From assembly GCF_003627215.1 (NCBI RefSeq), contig NZ_CP032677.1, positions 3,787,501-3,851,500 on the forward strand: a stretch of 64,000 nucleotides of DNA, given 5' to 3'. Below are positions 42,418 to 54,591 of this stretch, in pieces (the stretch's first letter is position 1; each line of letters starts with the position of its first letter). Source of the stretch: Pseudomonas sp. Leaf58. Lineage in GTDB: Bacteria > Pseudomonadota > Gammaproteobacteria > Pseudomonadales > Pseudomonadaceae. The position numbers and the translations under genes are program-made. The notes under the pieces are model-generated. The model made no database searches and was not told the DNA's origin. It saw only the letters and a list, made by a program, of their open reading frames with translations.

Positions 42418-42885
42418 ATGCACGACATCACCTTGCTGCAACTGATCGAAGACGACATTGCCCCGATGCAAGAACTGCTCGATCTCTTGCAGAAAGAGGC
42501 CGTTGCACTGCATGGCCGCGACATGGCGCCACTGGAGAACATCCTGGCCCGCAAGCAGTCTTTGATCGTGCTGCTGGAGCAGCAAGGCCTGCGCCGTAAC
42601 AACCTGCTCACCAGCCTTGGCCTGAGCGCCAATCGCGCCGGGGTAGAGGCCGTGGCAGCACAATCGCCGAACGGCGAACTGCTACTGCAGCAGCTCGACG
42701 TGATCAGCCAGTTGATGCAGGCCTGCCAACAGCTCAATGAGACCAACGGCCGGATCATCCAGGTGCAGCAACACGTCACCAGCAATCAGGTCAGAATCCT
42801 CATGGGCGGCGATTCACCCTCGCTCTATGACAGCCGCGGCAGCACCTCGCCGCTGGCCAAGCCACGGGCCCTCAGCCAAGTGTGA
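42418..42885 (+). CDS. flgN: Flagellar export chaperone FlgN
   Basis: FlgN is the cytosolic chaperone for FlgK and FlgL. The 155-residue product is mostly alpha-helical, with DIAPMQELLDLLQKEAVALH and LLEQQGLRRNNLLTSLGL and a C-terminal helix NETNGRIIQVQQHVTSNQ, as in FlgN-family proteins. Gene order flgM-flgN is conserved in gammaproteobacteria. Confidence 0.92.
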   Translation: MHDITLLQLIEDDIAPMQELLDLLQKEAVALHGRDMAPLENILARKQSLIVLLEQQGLRRNNLLTSLGLSANRAGVEAVAAQSPNGELLLQQLDVISQLMQACQQLNETNGRIIQVQQHVTSNQVRILMGGDSPSLYDSRGSTSPLAKPRALSQV

Positions 42886-42964
42886 TTTTTCTATTAAGGC
42901 ACGGAACATACTGGCAAAATGCCGTTACTTGCGTGTGTTGCTTTTGCCTGGAGAACGATAAGCC

Positions 42965-43708
42965 GTGTTCAATGAATCCGATGCCCCGCAACCGCCAAAG
43001 GTGCTGAACACCCCTTTGGAAATTGCGGCCAACTTGCGGCAACTGCAGGAAAGCCACGACCCGCTGATCATCACCTTCCATGACCGCAGCCAGCGCTTCC
43101 AGAGCTATGTGGTGCATGTAGACCGTGACAGCAACACCCTGGCGCTGGACGAGATGATCCCACGCGACGGCGAGAAGTTCATCGAGAACGGCGAACACTT
43201 CCGTGTCGAAGGCTTTCATGATGGTGTGCGCATCGCCTGGGAATGCAACCACGCGCTGAAGATCAGCGAAGTCGACGGCCACCGCTGCTACCGCGGCGCC
43301 ATGCCCGTGGAGATGACCTACCACCAGCGCCGCAACGCCTTCCGTGCCGCACTGAAGCTGTCGCAGCTGGTCGATATCATCCTCGATGGCGCCCACCTCA
43401 AAGGCAACGGCGCGCTGCGCGGCAAGCTGCTGGACATTTCGGCCACCGGTTGCAAATTGCGCTTCGAGGGCAATGTCGAGGAGCGCCTGCAACTGGGCCA
43501 GGTGTACGAGCGCTTCAAGGCCAGCAACCCGCTGGGCCTGGTCGACACCATGGTCGAGTTGCGTCACCTGCACTATGAAGAGCGGATCAACACCACCTTT
43601 GCCGGTGTGCGCTTCCATAACCTCAGTGGGCAGGCACAGCGCAAGATCGAAAGCTTTGTGTACCAGTTGCAGCGTGAGGCGCGGCGGTTCGACAAGGACG
43701 ATTATTGA
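42965..43708 (+). CDS. flgZ: PilZ-domain c-di-GMP flagellar brake FlgZ (YcgR-like)
   Basis: FlgZ/YcgR proteins bind c-di-GMP and slow swimming by acting at the motor. The 247-residue product has an N-terminal YcgR domain (about 15-110) and a C-terminal PilZ domain. Both c-di-GMP-binding motifs are present: RRNAFR (122-127) and DISATG (157-162). The start is GTG with GGAG upstream. Its position after flgMN is characteristic of Pseudomonas. It is the second c-di-GMP receptor in the window, besides FleQ. Confidence 0.94.
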   Translation: MFNESDAPQPPKVLNTPLEIAANLRQLQESHDPLIITFHDRSQRFQSYVVHVDRDSNTLALDEMIPRDGEKFIENGEHFRVEGFHDGVRIAWECNHALKISEVDGHRCYRGAMPVEMTYHQRRNAFRAALKLSQLVDIILDGAHLKGNGALRGKLLDISATGCKLRFEGNVEERLQLGQVYERFKASNPLGLVDTMVELRHLHYEERINTTFAGVRFHNLSGQAQRKIESFVYQLQREARRFDKDDY

Positions 43709-43726
43709 TCGTCGGCTCAATAATGC

Positions 43727-43756
43727 AAAAACGCCACCTATCGAGGTGGCGTTTTT
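43727..43756 (+). terminator. Rho-independent terminator after flgZ
   Basis: CGCCACCT-ATCG-AGGTGGCG flanked by AAAAA and TTTTT, 19 bases beyond the flgZ stop. The strong symmetrical hairpin could act in both directions. Confidence 0.92.
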
Positions 43757-43774
43757 GTTTGTGCTGTTCCTGTG

Positions 43775-43871
43775 CTGGCCTCTTCGCGGGCAAGCCCGCT
43801 CCTACAAGGGCGGCGCTATCGTCAGGCTTGCTCGGGACCCTGTGGGAGCGGGCTTACTCGCACAGAGGCCG
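43775..43871. repeat. REP pair (REPIN)
   Basis: TGGCCTCTTCGCGGGCAAGC followed by the CCCGCTCCTAC end, and an inverted, more diverged partner GTGGGAGCGGGCTTACTCGC, lie between flgZ and the convergent MFS gene. Confidence 0.75.
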
Positions 43872-43879
43872 GTACAGGT

Positions 43880-45220
43880 TTACACCGATTTGCTGACCTC
43901 ACCTTCCGGCTCAGGCTCTTTTTCAGCCCCCTTCTCTTCCGCCTCGGTATCCTCCGCCGCCACCGGCGCCTGCATCATGTCCTGCACTGTCTGCTCATCC
44001 ACCCGTGGGTCCAGCGCCGCCGACAACGGCGAACCGGCCGCCGGCATCGCCACGTGGCCCAGCGGCGCGTCCTGCACTTGGTGCAGCCCGGTCACCGCCT
44101 TCGGCCGGATGCGCCATACCAGCACCAGCGCGAAGAACACGAAGAAGGCATACAGCATTTGTGCGCCCAACACTTTCATCAGCACACCCGCCGCCAGCGG
44201 CCCGATGCACGCGCCCACGCCATAGGTCACCAGCAGCATCGCCGTCAGCGACACCCGCCGCTCGCTTTCCACATGGTCGTTGGAAAACGCCACCGCCAGC
44301 GGGTACAGGCAGAACTGCAACAGCGAAATCAGGAAGCCGATGCCGAACAGCAACTCCAACGGCACACTGGGCAGTATCGCCAACGGGGCAGCGGCCAAGG
44401 CCAAGCCTATTGCCACGCTGCGGATCAGCACCGCACGGTCGTAGCGGTCGGATAACCACCCCAACGGCCACTGCACCAACAAGCCGGCGAAAATACAGCT
44501 ACCCATGAACAGACCAATCTGCTCAGTCGTCATGCCTTGACTGGACGCATACAAGGGCGCCAGGCCATAGAACGAGCCAACGATCAACCCCGAACCCAGC
44601 ACCGTGCTGAGCGACTGCGGCACGCGCTTGATGAAGAATTTCGGCTCCATCGGCGCCGGCCGCAGCGGCGCCGGGTGAATGCGCCGAGTCATCGCCACCG
44701 GCACCAGGCACAGGGCAAAGCACATCGCTACCAACATCAGCAGTTCAGGGCCGAGTTGCGGGTGCACCACCAGGATCAATTGGCCGAGCACCAACCCCAG
44801 GTACGAGGCAATCATGTAGCCGCTGAACACCGCGCCACGGTGCTTCACGTCGGCTTGCTCGTTCAGCCAGCTTTCGATCACCATGTACTGGCACATCATC
44901 CCCAGGCCAACGATGATCCGCAGCCCGACCCAGGCTGGCAGCCAATTGGTCATGCCATGGCCGAGCACCGCAGCACAGACGATACCGGCGCAGGTGGCAT
45001 AGGCGCGGATGTGCCCGACCCGGCCAATCAGCCGGTGGCCGACCTTGCCGCCGACCGCCAAGCCAAAGTAGTTGGCCGCCATCAACGCACCTACCCACAG
45101 GCTATCGACATGGTCGGCCGCCAGGCGCAGGGCCAGGTAGGTACTGAGCAGGCCTGAGCCGATCAACATCATCAGCGCGGCGAAATACAACGACTGAAAA
45201 GGCTTCCATACATTTCGCAT
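43880..45220 (-). CDS. MFS transporter, YcaD-like
   Basis: The 446-residue product has about 12 hydrophobic segments typical of the major facilitator superfamily. The family loop is seen as GGKVGHRLIGRVGHIRAYA and WLSDRYDRAVLIRSVAIGLA in the two halves. MVIESWLNEQADVKHRGAVF resembles the YcaD/MFS_1 group. The C-terminal tail (about 400-446) is acidic (AEEKGAEKEPEPEGE) and cytosolic. Substrate unknown. It converges with flgZ and has no close operon partner. Confidence 0.85.
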   Translation of the reverse strand: MRNVWKPFQSLYFAALMMLIGSGLLSTYLALRLAADHVDSLWVGALMAANYFGLAVGGKVGHRLIGRVGHIRAYATCAGIVCAAVLGHGMTNWLPAWVGLRIIVGLGMMCQYMVIESWLNEQADVKHRGAVFSGYMIASYLGLVLGQLILVVHPQLGPELLMLVAMCFALCLVPVAMTRRIHPAPLRPAPMEPKFFIKRVPQSLSTVLGSGLIVGSFYGLAPLYASSQGMTTEQIGLFMGSCIFAGLLVQWPLGWLSDRYDRAVLIRSVAIGLALAAAPLAILPSVPLELLFGIGFLISLLQFCLYPLAVAFSNDHVESERRVSLTAMLLVTYGVGACIGPLAAGVLMKVLGAQMLYAFFVFFALVLVWRIRPKAVTGLHQVQDAPLGHVAMPAAGSPLSAALDPRVDEQTVQDMMQAPVAAEDTEAEEKGAEKEPEPEGEVSKSV

Positions 45221-45349
45221 ACGTCCCGTGAAGCTCCCTGGTCAGGTGGCGGTTGGGTGCTAGCAGCATAAGGGTAAAAACCGCCTGGTGCAGGCCCCCG
45301 GTTGCGATTTAGGGCTAGGAGGGCGCACCCGGTGTCGGTCGTGTCGCGA

Positions 45350-46672
45350 TCAGGCTTGTGCCGCCAGCACCCGGCGTTCCCACGGTGTGATTTCGTCGAA
45401 GAAATCGGTCAGTTCCAGGGTCTTGCTGGCGATGTAGCCTTCGATGAACTCGCTGCCGAACAGTTCCCGCGCCAGCGTGCTGTGCTTGAGCCGCTCCAGC
45501 GCGGCATGCAGGGTGCACGGCAGGCTCAAGTGCTCCGGCACCTGGAATTCACCCTGGATGGCCGGTGATGGCTGCAAGCGCTGCTCGATGCCATGCAGCC
45601 CGGCGGCCAGGCTGGCAGCGATGGCCAGGTACGGGTTGGCATCGGCGCCCGGTAGGCGGTTTTCCACCCGCCGGGCTACCGGCGCGCTGGCCGGGATGCG
45701 CAGGCCTGCGGCACGGTTGTCCTCGGACCAGCAGGCATTGTTCGGCGAAGCATAGGGGTGACACAGGCGCTGGTAAGAATTGACGTTGGGCGCGAACAGC
45801 GCAGTGAAGTCGGCCATGCACGCTTGCAGGCCACCGATGAAATGGTGAAAGGTTGCAGTGGGCAAGCCTTGCTCGTCGCTGAACACGTTCCGCCCGCTGC
45901 CTACCTCCACCAGGCTCTGGTGAATGTGCATGGAGCTGCCGGGTGTGCGCGCCAGCGGTTTGGCCATGCACACCACGCTCAGGCCATGCTTGAGCGCCAC
46001 TTCCTTGAGCAGGTGCTTGAACAGGAACGTCTGGTCGGCCAACAGCAACGGGTCGCCGTGCAGCAAGTTGATCTCGAACTGGCTAACGCCCATTTCGTGC
46101 ATGAAGGTGTCGCGCGGCAGGCCGAGCGCGGCCATGCACTGGTACACCTCCTTGAAGAACGGGCGCAGGCCGTTGTTGGAGCTGACACTGAACGCCGAAT
46201 GGCCGAGTTCACGGCGGCCATCGCTGCCAACCGGTGGCTGAAACGGCTGCTGCGGGTCGCTGTTGGGGGCAAAGACGAAGAACTCGAGCTCGGTCGCCAC
46301 CACCGGTGCCAGGCCCAGCGCCGCGTAACGGGCGATCACCGCCTTGAGCTGGCCACGGGTGGACAATGCCGAAGGCCGGCCATCGAGCTCGTTGGCGTCA
46401 CAAATGGCCAGCGCTCGGCCGTCGCTGCTCCAGGGCAGGCGGTGAACCTGGCTCGGCTCGGGCACCAGCGCCAGGTCGCCATCGTCACTGCCATAGTACT
46501 TCGCCGGCGGGTAACCACCCATGATGCATTGCAACAACACCCCCCTGGCCATCTGCAGGCGGCGGCCTTCGAGGAAGCCTTCGGCGGTCATCACCTTGCC
46601 CCGGGGGACGCCATTGAGGTCGGGGGTGACGCATTCGATTTCATCGATGCCCTGGAGCTGAGCGGTGCTCAT
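45350..46672 (-). CDS. Glutamine synthetase homologue, gamma-glutamylpolyamine synthetase type
   Basis: The 440-residue protein (from MSTAQLQGIDEIE) has the glutamine synthetase fold, shorter than GlnA (about 469). Active-site motifs are present: VATELEFFVF, GSSMHIHQSL, PNNACWSEDNRAAG and ENRLPGADANPYLA. This matches the PuuA/PauA/IpuC group, which ligate glutamate to amines such as putrescine. No other puu/pau gene is beside it; the neighbour is the bkd system. The true amine is unknown. The reading to 46738 adds 22 Cys-rich residues and is unlikely. Confidence 0.85.
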   Translation of the reverse strand: MSTAQLQGIDEIECVTPDLNGVPRGKVMTAEGFLEGRRLQMARGVLLQCIMGGYPPAKYYGSDDGDLALVPEPSQVHRLPWSSDGRALAICDANELDGRPSALSTRGQLKAVIARYAALGLAPVVATELEFFVFAPNSDPQQPFQPPVGSDGRRELGHSAFSVSSNNGLRPFFKEVYQCMAALGLPRDTFMHEMGVSQFEINLLHGDPLLLADQTFLFKHLLKEVALKHGLSVVCMAKPLARTPGSSMHIHQSLVEVGSGRNVFSDEQGLPTATFHHFIGGLQACMADFTALFAPNVNSYQRLCHPYASPNNACWSEDNRAAGLRIPASAPVARRVENRLPGADANPYLAIAASLAAGLHGIEQRLQPSPAIQGEFQVPEHLSLPCTLHAALERLKHSTLARELFGSEFIEGYIASKTLELTDFFDEITPWERRVLAAQA

Positions 46673-46750
46673 GACGCTTGTCCTTGTTGTTATAGCCTGA
46701 CAACAACATAGGCTGGCGGTGTTTAAAATATCAAGCACCCTCTTTGGTGC

Positions 46751-46858
46751 CTGTGCTGGCCCTTTCGCGGGTCAACCCGCTCCTACAGCTGCGGCGCAGT
46801 ATTCGAAGCCTGTCGGCCCCTGTAGGAGCGGGTTTACCCGCGAAAGGGCCCGCACAGG
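46751..46858. repeat. REP pair (REPIN)
   Basis: GGCCCTTTCGCGGGTCAACC and the inverted partner GGTTTACCCGCGAAAGGGCC are separated by about 50 bases, in the gap between the glutamine synthetase homologue and bkdR. Confidence 0.8.
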
Positions 46859-46864
46859 AGATCG

Positions 46865-47350
46865 CTATTCGTGCAAGGTCATGCCATTGGCTGGCAATGG
46901 CAAGGCAGTCTTGTAACGCACCTGCTTCAAGGCAAAGCTCGACCGTATGTTGGCCACCCCCGGCAAGCGCGTCAGGTAGTCGAGAAAGCGCTCCAGCGCC
47001 TGGATGCTCGGCAACAGCACCCGCAACAAGTAGTCCGGGTCGCCGGTCATCAAGTAGCACTCCATCACTTCGGGCCGTTCGGCAATTTCTTCCTCGAAGC
47101 GGTGCAACGACTGCTCGACCTGCTTTTCCAGGCTCACATGAATGAACACGTTGACGTCCAGCCCCAATGCCTCGGGCGACAGCAAGGTCACCTGCTGGCG
47201 GATCACCCCCAACTCTTCCATGGCCCGCACCCGGTTAAAACAAGGCGTGGGCGACAGGTTCACCGAGCGTGCCAACTCGGCGTTGGTGATGCGGGCGTTT
47301 TCCTGCAGGCTGTTGAGAATGCCGATATCGGTACGATCGAGTTTGCGCAT
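46865..47350 (-). CDS. bkdR: Lrp-type activator of the bkd operon, BkdR
   Basis: BkdR is an Lrp/AsnC-family regulator that activates bkd in P. putida in response to branched-chain amino acids. The 161-residue product has an N-terminal helix-turn-helix ([20 protein letters not shown] with [18 protein letters not shown]) and a C-terminal ligand-binding RAM domain ([18 protein letters not shown]). It is divergent from bkdA1, with a 198-base control region between them. Confidence 0.95.
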   Translation of the reverse strand: MRKLDRTDIGILNSLQENARITNAELARSVNLSPTPCFNRVRAMEELGVIRQQVTLLSPEALGLDVNVFIHVSLEKQVEQSLHRFEEEIAERPEVMECYLMTGDPDYLLRVLLPSIQALERFLDYLTRLPGVANIRSSFALKQVRYKTALPLPANGMTLHE

Positions 47351-47424
47351 GAGACAAAATCACCGGTTTATTGTGTTTATGCGGAATATTTATCCTCCCT
47401 GCTGGGTAAAGGCAATCAACTTGA

Positions 47425-47437
47425 GAGAAAAATTCTC
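47425..47437. promoter_or_regulatory. Lrp-like palindrome in the bkdR-bkdA1 gap
   Basis: GAGAAAAATTCTC is a perfect inverted repeat (5-base arms, 3-base centre) in an AT-rich stretch. It resembles the A/T-centred Lrp family sites. BkdR binds this gap in P. putida; this exact site is my inference. Confidence 0.4.
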
Positions 47438-47452
47438 CTGCCGGGCCACTAA

Positions 47453-48781
<1,329 letters not shown>

Positions 48782-48782
48782 G

Positions 48783-49841
<1,059 letters not shown>

Positions 49842-51113
49842 ATGGGCACGCACGTCATCAAGATGCCGGACATTGGCGAAGGCATCGCGCAGGTCGAGTT
49901 GGTGGAATGGTTCGTCAAGGTCGGCGACATGATTGCCGAGGACCAGGTAGTGGCCGACGTCATGACCGACAAGGCCACCGTGGAAATCCCTTCGCCGGTC
50001 AGCGGCAAGGTGCTGGCCCTGGGCGGCCAGCCAGGTGAAGTGATGGCGGTCGGCAGCGAGCTGATCCGCATCGAAGTGGAAGGCAGCGGCAACCATGTGG
50101 ATGTGCCGCAGGCCAAGCAAGTTGAGGCTCCCGCTGCCCCGGCGGCAGCCAAGCCAGAGCCGCAGAAAGAGCTGAAGCCGGCTGCTTGCCCGGCGCCTGC
50201 CAACCACGAGGCAGCCCCTATCGTGGCGCGCCAGCCAGGCGATAAGCCGCTGGCCTCGCCGGCCGTGCGCAAGCGTGCCCTGGATGCCGGTATCGAACTG
50301 CGCTACGTGCATGGCAGCGGCCCAGCCGGGCGCATCCTGCACGAAGACCTTGACGTCTTCATGAGCAAGCCACAGAGCGCAGCCGGGCAAGCACCCAATG
50401 GCTACGCCAAGCGCACCGACAGCCAACAAGTGCCGGTGATCGGCCTGCGCCGCAAGATCGCCCAGCGCATGCAAGACGCCAAGCGCCGAGTCGCGCACTT
50501 CAGCTATGTGGAAGAAATCGACGTCACCGCCCTGGAAGCCCTGCGCCAGCAGCTCAACAGCAAGCACGGCGACAGCCGCGGCAAGCTGACCCTGCTGCCG
50601 TTCCTGGTGCGCGCGCTGGTGGTGGCCCTGCGTGACTTCCCGCAAATCAACGCCACTTATGACGACGAAGCGCAAATCATCACCCGCCATGGCGCGGTGC
50701 ACGTGGGCATCGCCACCCAAGGTGACAACGGCCTGATGGTACCGGTGCTGCGCCATGCCGAAGCGGGCAGCCTGTGGGCCAACGCCGGTGAGATTTCGCG
50801 CCTGGCCAACGCTGCGCGCAACAACAAGGCCAGCCGCGATGAGCTGTCTGGCTCGACCATCACCCTGACCAGCCTGGGTGCCCTGGGCGGTATCGTCAGC
50901 ACACCGGTGGTCAACACCCCGGAAGTGGCGATCGTCGGCGTCAACCGCATGGTTGAGCGGCCGATGGTAATCGACGGCCAGATCGTTGTGCGCAAGATGA
51001 TGAACCTGTCCAGCTCGTTCGACCACCGCGTGGTCGATGGCATGGACGCCGCGCTGTTCATCCAGGCCGTGCGCGGCCTGCTCGAACAACCCGCCTGCCT
51101 GTTCGTGGAGTAA
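49842..51113 (+). CDS. bkdB: Branched-chain 2-oxoacid dehydrogenase E2 (lipoamide acyltransferase)
   Basis: BkdB carries the acyl group on lipoamide and passes it to CoA. The 423-residue product has a lipoyl domain (1-80) with lipoylated Lys44 (MTDKATVEI). An Ala/Pro-rich linker (about 88-135) and an E3/E1-binding domain (about 137-175, [20 protein letters not shown]) follow. The catalytic core (about 190-423) has the active-site motif [14 protein letters not shown]. It begins directly after the bkdA2 stop. Confidence 0.97.
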   Translation: MGTHVIKMPDIGEGIAQVELVEWFVKVGDMIAEDQVVADVMTDKATVEIPSPVSGKVLALGGQPGEVMAVGSELIRIEVEGSGNHVDVPQAKQVEAPAAPAAAKPEPQKELKPAACPAPANHEAAPIVARQPGDKPLASPAVRKRALDAGIELRYVHGSGPAGRILHEDLDVFMSKPQSAAGQAPNGYAKRTDSQQVPVIGLRRKIAQRMQDAKRRVAHFSYVEEIDVTALEALRQQLNSKHGDSRGKLTLLPFLVRALVVALRDFPQINATYDDEAQIITRHGAVHVGIATQGDNGLMVPVLRHAEAGSLWANAGEISRLANAARNNKASRDELSGSTITLTSLGALGGIVSTPVVNTPEVAIVGVNRMVERPMVIDGQIVVRKMMNLSSSFDHRVVDGMDAALFIQAVRGLLEQPACLFVE

Positions 51114-51115
51114 GC

Positions 51116-52495
51116 ATGCAACAGACTATCCAGACTACCCTGTTGATTATCGGCGGCGGCCCCGGCGGCTACGTAGCTGCCATTCGCGCCGGGCAACTGG
51201 GCATCCCTACCGTGCTGGTAGAGGGCCAGGCACTGGGCGGTACCTGCCTGAACATCGGCTGCATTCCATCCAAGGCCCTGATCCATGTGGCCGAGCAGTT
51301 CCACCAGGCCTCGCGCTTTGCCGGGCCCTCGGAGCTGGGCATCAGCGTGACCTCACCGCGCCTGGACATCGGCCAGAGCGTGGCCTGGAAGGACGGCATC
51401 GTCGACCGCCTGACCACCGGCGTGGCCGCCCTGCTGAAAAAGCATGGGGTCAAGGTGATCCATGGCTGGGCGAAGGTTCTCGACGGCAAACAAGTCGAAG
51501 TGGACGGCCAGCGTATCCAATGCGAGCACCTGTTGCTGGCCACCGGCTCCAGCAGTGTCGAACTGCCAATGCTGCCGTTGGGTGGGCCGGTGATTTCCTC
51601 GACTGAAGCGCTGGCGCCGAAAGCTCTGCCACAGCACCTGGTGGTGGTGGGCGGTGGTTATATCGGCCTAGAGCTGGGCATCGCCTACCGCAAGCTGGGC
51701 GCGCAGGTCAGCGTGGTGGAAGCGCGCGAGCGCATCCTGCCCACCTACGACAGCGAGCTGACCGCCCCGGTGGCCGAGTCGCTGAAGAAGCTGGGCATCG
51801 CCCTGCACCTGGGCCACAGCGTCGAAGGCTACGAAAATGGCCGCCTGCTGGCCAACGATGGCAAGGGCGGGCAATTGCGACTGGAAGCTGACCAGGTGCT
51901 GGTGGCCGTGGGCCGCCGGCCGCGCACGAAAGGCTTCAACCTGGAGTGCCTGGACCTGAAGATGAACGGCGCGGCCATCGCCATCGACGAGCGCTGCCAA
52001 ACCAGCATGCGCAACGTCTGGGCCATTGGCGACGTAGCGGGTGAACCGATGCTGGCGCACCGGGCGATGGCCCAGGGTGAGATGGTCGCCGAGATCATCG
52101 CCGGCAAGGCGCGGCGCTTCGAGCCCAGCGCAATTGCCGCAGTGTGCTTCACCGACCCCGAGGTGGTAGTGGTCGGCAAGACCCCGGAACAGGCCAGCCA
52201 GCAAGGCCTGGACTGCATCGTCGCGCAGTTCCCGTTCGCCGCCAACGGCCGGGCCATGAGCCTGGAAGCGAAAAGCGGTTTCGTGCGCGTGGTGGCGCGG
52301 CGTGACAACCACCTGATCCTTGGTTGGCAGGCCGTTGGCGTGGCGGTTTCCGAACTGTCGACGGCGTTTGCCCAGTCGCTGGAGATGGGCGCATGCCTGG
52401 AGGATGTGGCTGGCACCATCCATGCCCACCCGACCTTGGGTGAAGCGGTACAGGAAGCGGCACTGCGCGCCCTGGGCCACGCGCTGCATATCTGA
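51116..52495 (+). CDS. lpdV: Dihydrolipoamide dehydrogenase E3 of the bkd complex
   Basis: LPD-Val reoxidises dihydrolipoamide with FAD and NAD. The 459-residue protein has the FAD site [12 protein letters not shown], the redox disulfide Cys44/Cys49 ([13 protein letters not shown]), the NAD site [12 protein letters not shown], and the C-terminal catalytic [12 protein letters not shown] near residue 440. It starts 2 bases after the bkdB stop. It ends before a strong hairpin. Confidence 0.97.
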   Translation: MQQTIQTTLLIIGGGPGGYVAAIRAGQLGIPTVLVEGQALGGTCLNIGCIPSKALIHVAEQFHQASRFAGPSELGISVTSPRLDIGQSVAWKDGIVDRLTTGVAALLKKHGVKVIHGWAKVLDGKQVEVDGQRIQCEHLLLATGSSSVELPMLPLGGPVISSTEALAPKALPQHLVVVGGGYIGLELGIAYRKLGAQVSVVEARERILPTYDSELTAPVAESLKKLGIALHLGHSVEGYENGRLLANDGKGGQLRLEADQVLVAVGRRPRTKGFNLECLDLKMNGAAIAIDERCQTSMRNVWAIGDVAGEPMLAHRAMAQGEMVAEIIAGKARRFEPSAIAAVCFTDPEVVVVGKTPEQASQQGLDCIVAQFPFAANGRAMSLEAKSGFVRVVARRDNHLILGWQAVGVAVSELSTAFAQSLEMGACLEDVAGTIHAHPTLGEAVQEAALRALGHALHI

Positions 52496-52499
52496 CCGG

Positions 52500-52533
52500 T
52501 AGGAGCGGCCTTCGCGACGCAAGGCCGCTCCTA
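52500..52533. terminator. Hairpin at the end of the bkd operon
   Basis: TAGGAGCGGCCTT and its perfect inverse AAGGCCGCTCCTA enclose an 8-base loop just past the lpdV stop, between convergent genes. No T run follows, so it may be a REP-derived stem that protects or ends transcripts. Confidence 0.55.
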
Positions 52534-52554
52534 ACAGGTACCCCGCCAGGCGGT

Positions 52555-53553
52555 CTACTCGGCGATGGCGTTCTTGCCAGCGTCCTTGGCCCGGTACAAC
52601 GCCTGGTCCGCCCGGGCCAACAGCGCATGCTGGTCTTCCTCGTCCCGCCGCTGCACCACGCCATAGCTCATGGTCAGCCGGCAATCACCCACCGGCTCCA
52701 GCTGCGCCATCACCTGGCGTAAGCGCGCTGCCACTTCCAACGCTTCGCCCAGTGTGGTTTGCGGCAGTACGATCACGAACTCGTCACCACCCCAGCGCGC
52801 CAGCAGGTCCAGTTCGCGCAAGCAGGTACGCAGGTTTTCGACCACCCGCACCAGCGCTGCGTCACCCCGGGCATGCCCGTAGCGATCGTTGATTGGCTTG
52901 AAATCGTCCAGGTCCATGGCGATCAGCGACAACGGCTGGCGAAAGCGCTGGGCACGCTGGCACTCCAACTGCAAGGTCTTCTCCAGCCGGTAGCGGTTGG
53001 CTATGCGGGTCAACGCATCGCGCTCGGCCAACTCGCGGTTTTCGTCCAGCTGCCGTTGCAACTGCTGGTTCACCCAGGACAGCTCGCGGGTGCGTTCGGC
53101 CACCAGGCTTTCCAGCGACTGGTTCTTCTGTTCAAGCTGCGCCACCAGGCGCTTGCCGGCATCGATGTTACGGTGGGCACCGAGCATGCGCGCTACCGAC
53201 CCGTCCTCGTTATGGGCAATGATGTAGCCGCTGTCTTCGACCCACAGGTAGCTGCCATCGTGGCAACGGCAGCGATACTCGACGAGGTAACGCTCGTTAC
53301 GCTGATTGATATAAGCCTCGAAATGCGCCATCACCCGCGGGTAGTCGTCGGGGTGGATCACGCTTTCCCAGGTAAGTACCGAGTTGGCCATGGAATGGCT
53401 GGAGTAGCCGAGCATCGCGTACCAGCCCGGGTTGCGATAGACATAGCCGGTGTTGGCATTCCAGTCCCAGATACCATCGCTGATCAAATCGAACAAGGTA
53501 TGCAGCTGCTGTTCACTGAAGCCGGCGTGAACCGGCCGGGTTTCCTGACTCAT
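52555..53553 (-). CDS. PAS-GGDEF diguanylate cyclase
   Basis: The 332-residue cytosolic protein has a PAS_3-type sensor domain (about 15-132, WDWNANTGYVYRNPGWYAML), a coiled coil (about 133-175), and a GGDEF domain. The active site is intact: GGDEF (255-259) with DLDDFKPINDRYGHARGD upstream, and the inhibitory I-site RELD (246-249) lies 5 residues before it. It should make c-di-GMP with product feedback. No EAL domain. It converges with lpdV. Confidence 0.93.
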   Translation of the reverse strand: MSQETRPVHAGFSEQQLHTLFDLISDGIWDWNANTGYVYRNPGWYAMLGYSSHSMANSVLTWESVIHPDDYPRVMAHFEAYINQRNERYLVEYRCRCHDGSYLWVEDSGYIIAHNEDGSVARMLGAHRNIDAGKRLVAQLEQKNQSLESLVAERTRELSWVNQQLQRQLDENRELAERDALTRIANRYRLEKTLQLECQRAQRFRQPLSLIAMDLDDFKPINDRYGHARGDAALVRVVENLRTCLRELDLLARWGGDEFVIVLPQTTLGEALEVAARLRQVMAQLEPVGDCRLTMSYGVVQRRDEEDQHALLARADQALYRAKDAGKNAIAE

Positions 53554-53803
53554 GGACGCTCTCCCTGATGCCCAGCAACTGCGCTCCGATCAAGGGGCTG
53601 CCGACAATGGTGGTAACTGCCGCAGGCGGCAAGATGGTGCTTTGACGGGCAAGCATATGCCCACCGGGGCAGCATCGGAATAGCTTCGCTAGCCTATTTT
53701 CGCGGCGCTCATGGCTGACATGGCCTTTGCCCGACAGCAATACCCATGACACTGATGTGTCAAAGTTGGCTGCCAACACAGGGTAACGGGGGGAGATAAG
53801 AAA
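53554..53803. other. Gap between diguanylate cyclase and tRNA-Arg(CCT)
   Basis: This 250-base gap precedes the cyclase start and follows the tRNA 3' end. I saw no gene, integrase remnant or clear promoter in it. Confidence 0.5.
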
Positions 53804-53880
53804 TGGCGTCCCAGGCAGGAATTGAACCTGCAACCTTCCCCTTAGGAGGGGGATGCTCTATCCAATTGAGCTACTGAGAC
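53804..53880 (-). tRNA. tRNA-Arg (anticodon CCT)
   Basis: The 77-base cloverleaf on the minus strand has acceptor GTCTCAG/CTGGGAC, the D arm starting TAGCTCAATTGG, anticodon loop CTCCTAA (CCT), T arm GCAGG-TTCAATT-CCTGC, discriminator G and encoded CCA. It reads AGG codons. Confidence 0.95.
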
Positions 53881-53991
53881 GCAAGTACCGGCAGCGAACG
53901 CTGCACAGCAGGACGGCCAGCATGTTAACCAGCATACTGGCGTTTGTCATGCCTCAACCGGGCTTTTTCGCGTAATCCTTTTCTGCCTATG

Positions 53992-54591
53992 CTACACCTG
54001 CGTCAGCACACCTTCATCGCGTAGCAGCGCGAACAACGCAGTGACCGCTGCCTGCAGGGTGGTCGAGTTGTCCAGCACATGCACCGTGGGGTCGGCCACC
54101 GCCTGCAAGCGGGCGTTCCGCGCCAGACGCTGCTCGATTTCTTCGGTAGTCTCACGGCCACGAGCCAGCAAGCGCTGGCGCAGCACCTCGGGCCTGACCT
54201 CAACCTGCACTGCCAGCAGGTTGGGGTAACGCTGGCGCGCCTCAGCCAGATAAGCCCGCGAACCATTCACCAAAACCGCCCTACCCGCTGCCAGCCACTG
54301 GTCCACCTGCTGTGGAATGCCGTAAGCCAAGCCATTGGCTCGCCAGTACATAGCAAATGCGCCCTGCGCACGCAGTGTTTCGAACTGTTCGGCCGTGACC
54401 CCATGGGCGGCTTCGCCCTTGGCTTCGGCCGAACGGGTAATGACGCGGCGGGCGATTACCACCCCGGCGGCCGCCAGCCGCTCACGTGCAGCGTCGATCA
54501 GGGAATCTTTCCCGGCACCCGACGGTCCTATCAGAAATATCAACCGGCCTGTCCCTGATCGGTGGTCGCTTGCGTCATGTTGCATAGCCAC
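53992..54591 (-). CDS. phnN: Ribose 1,5-bisphosphate phosphokinase PhnN
   Basis: PhnN makes PRPP from ribose 1,5-bisphosphate. The 199-residue product is a guanylate-kinase-like P-loop protein with Walker A IGPSGAGKDS (Lys28), RRVITRSAEAKGE and the family stretch FAMYWRANGLAYGIP. In E. coli it belongs to the phosphonate operon; here no other phn gene is beside it, which is common in pseudomonads. It ends about 110 bases before the tRNA-Arg gene. Confidence 0.9.
   Translation of the reverse strand: MAMQHDASDHRSGTGRLIFLIGPSGAGKDSLIDAARERLAAAGVVIARRVITRSAEAKGEAAHGVTAEQFETLRAQGAFAMYWRANGLAYGIPQQVDQWLAAGRAVLVNGSRAYLAEARQRYPNLLAVQVEVRPEVLRQRLLARGRETTEEIEQRLARNARLQAVADPTVHVLDNSTTLQAAVTALFALLRDEGVLTQV

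Noticed and set aside
53804..53880. tRNA-Arg(CCT) as an integration site for a mobile island
   Set aside because: This tRNA is often used by integrases, but no integrase, duplicated tRNA end or foreign gene block flanks it here.
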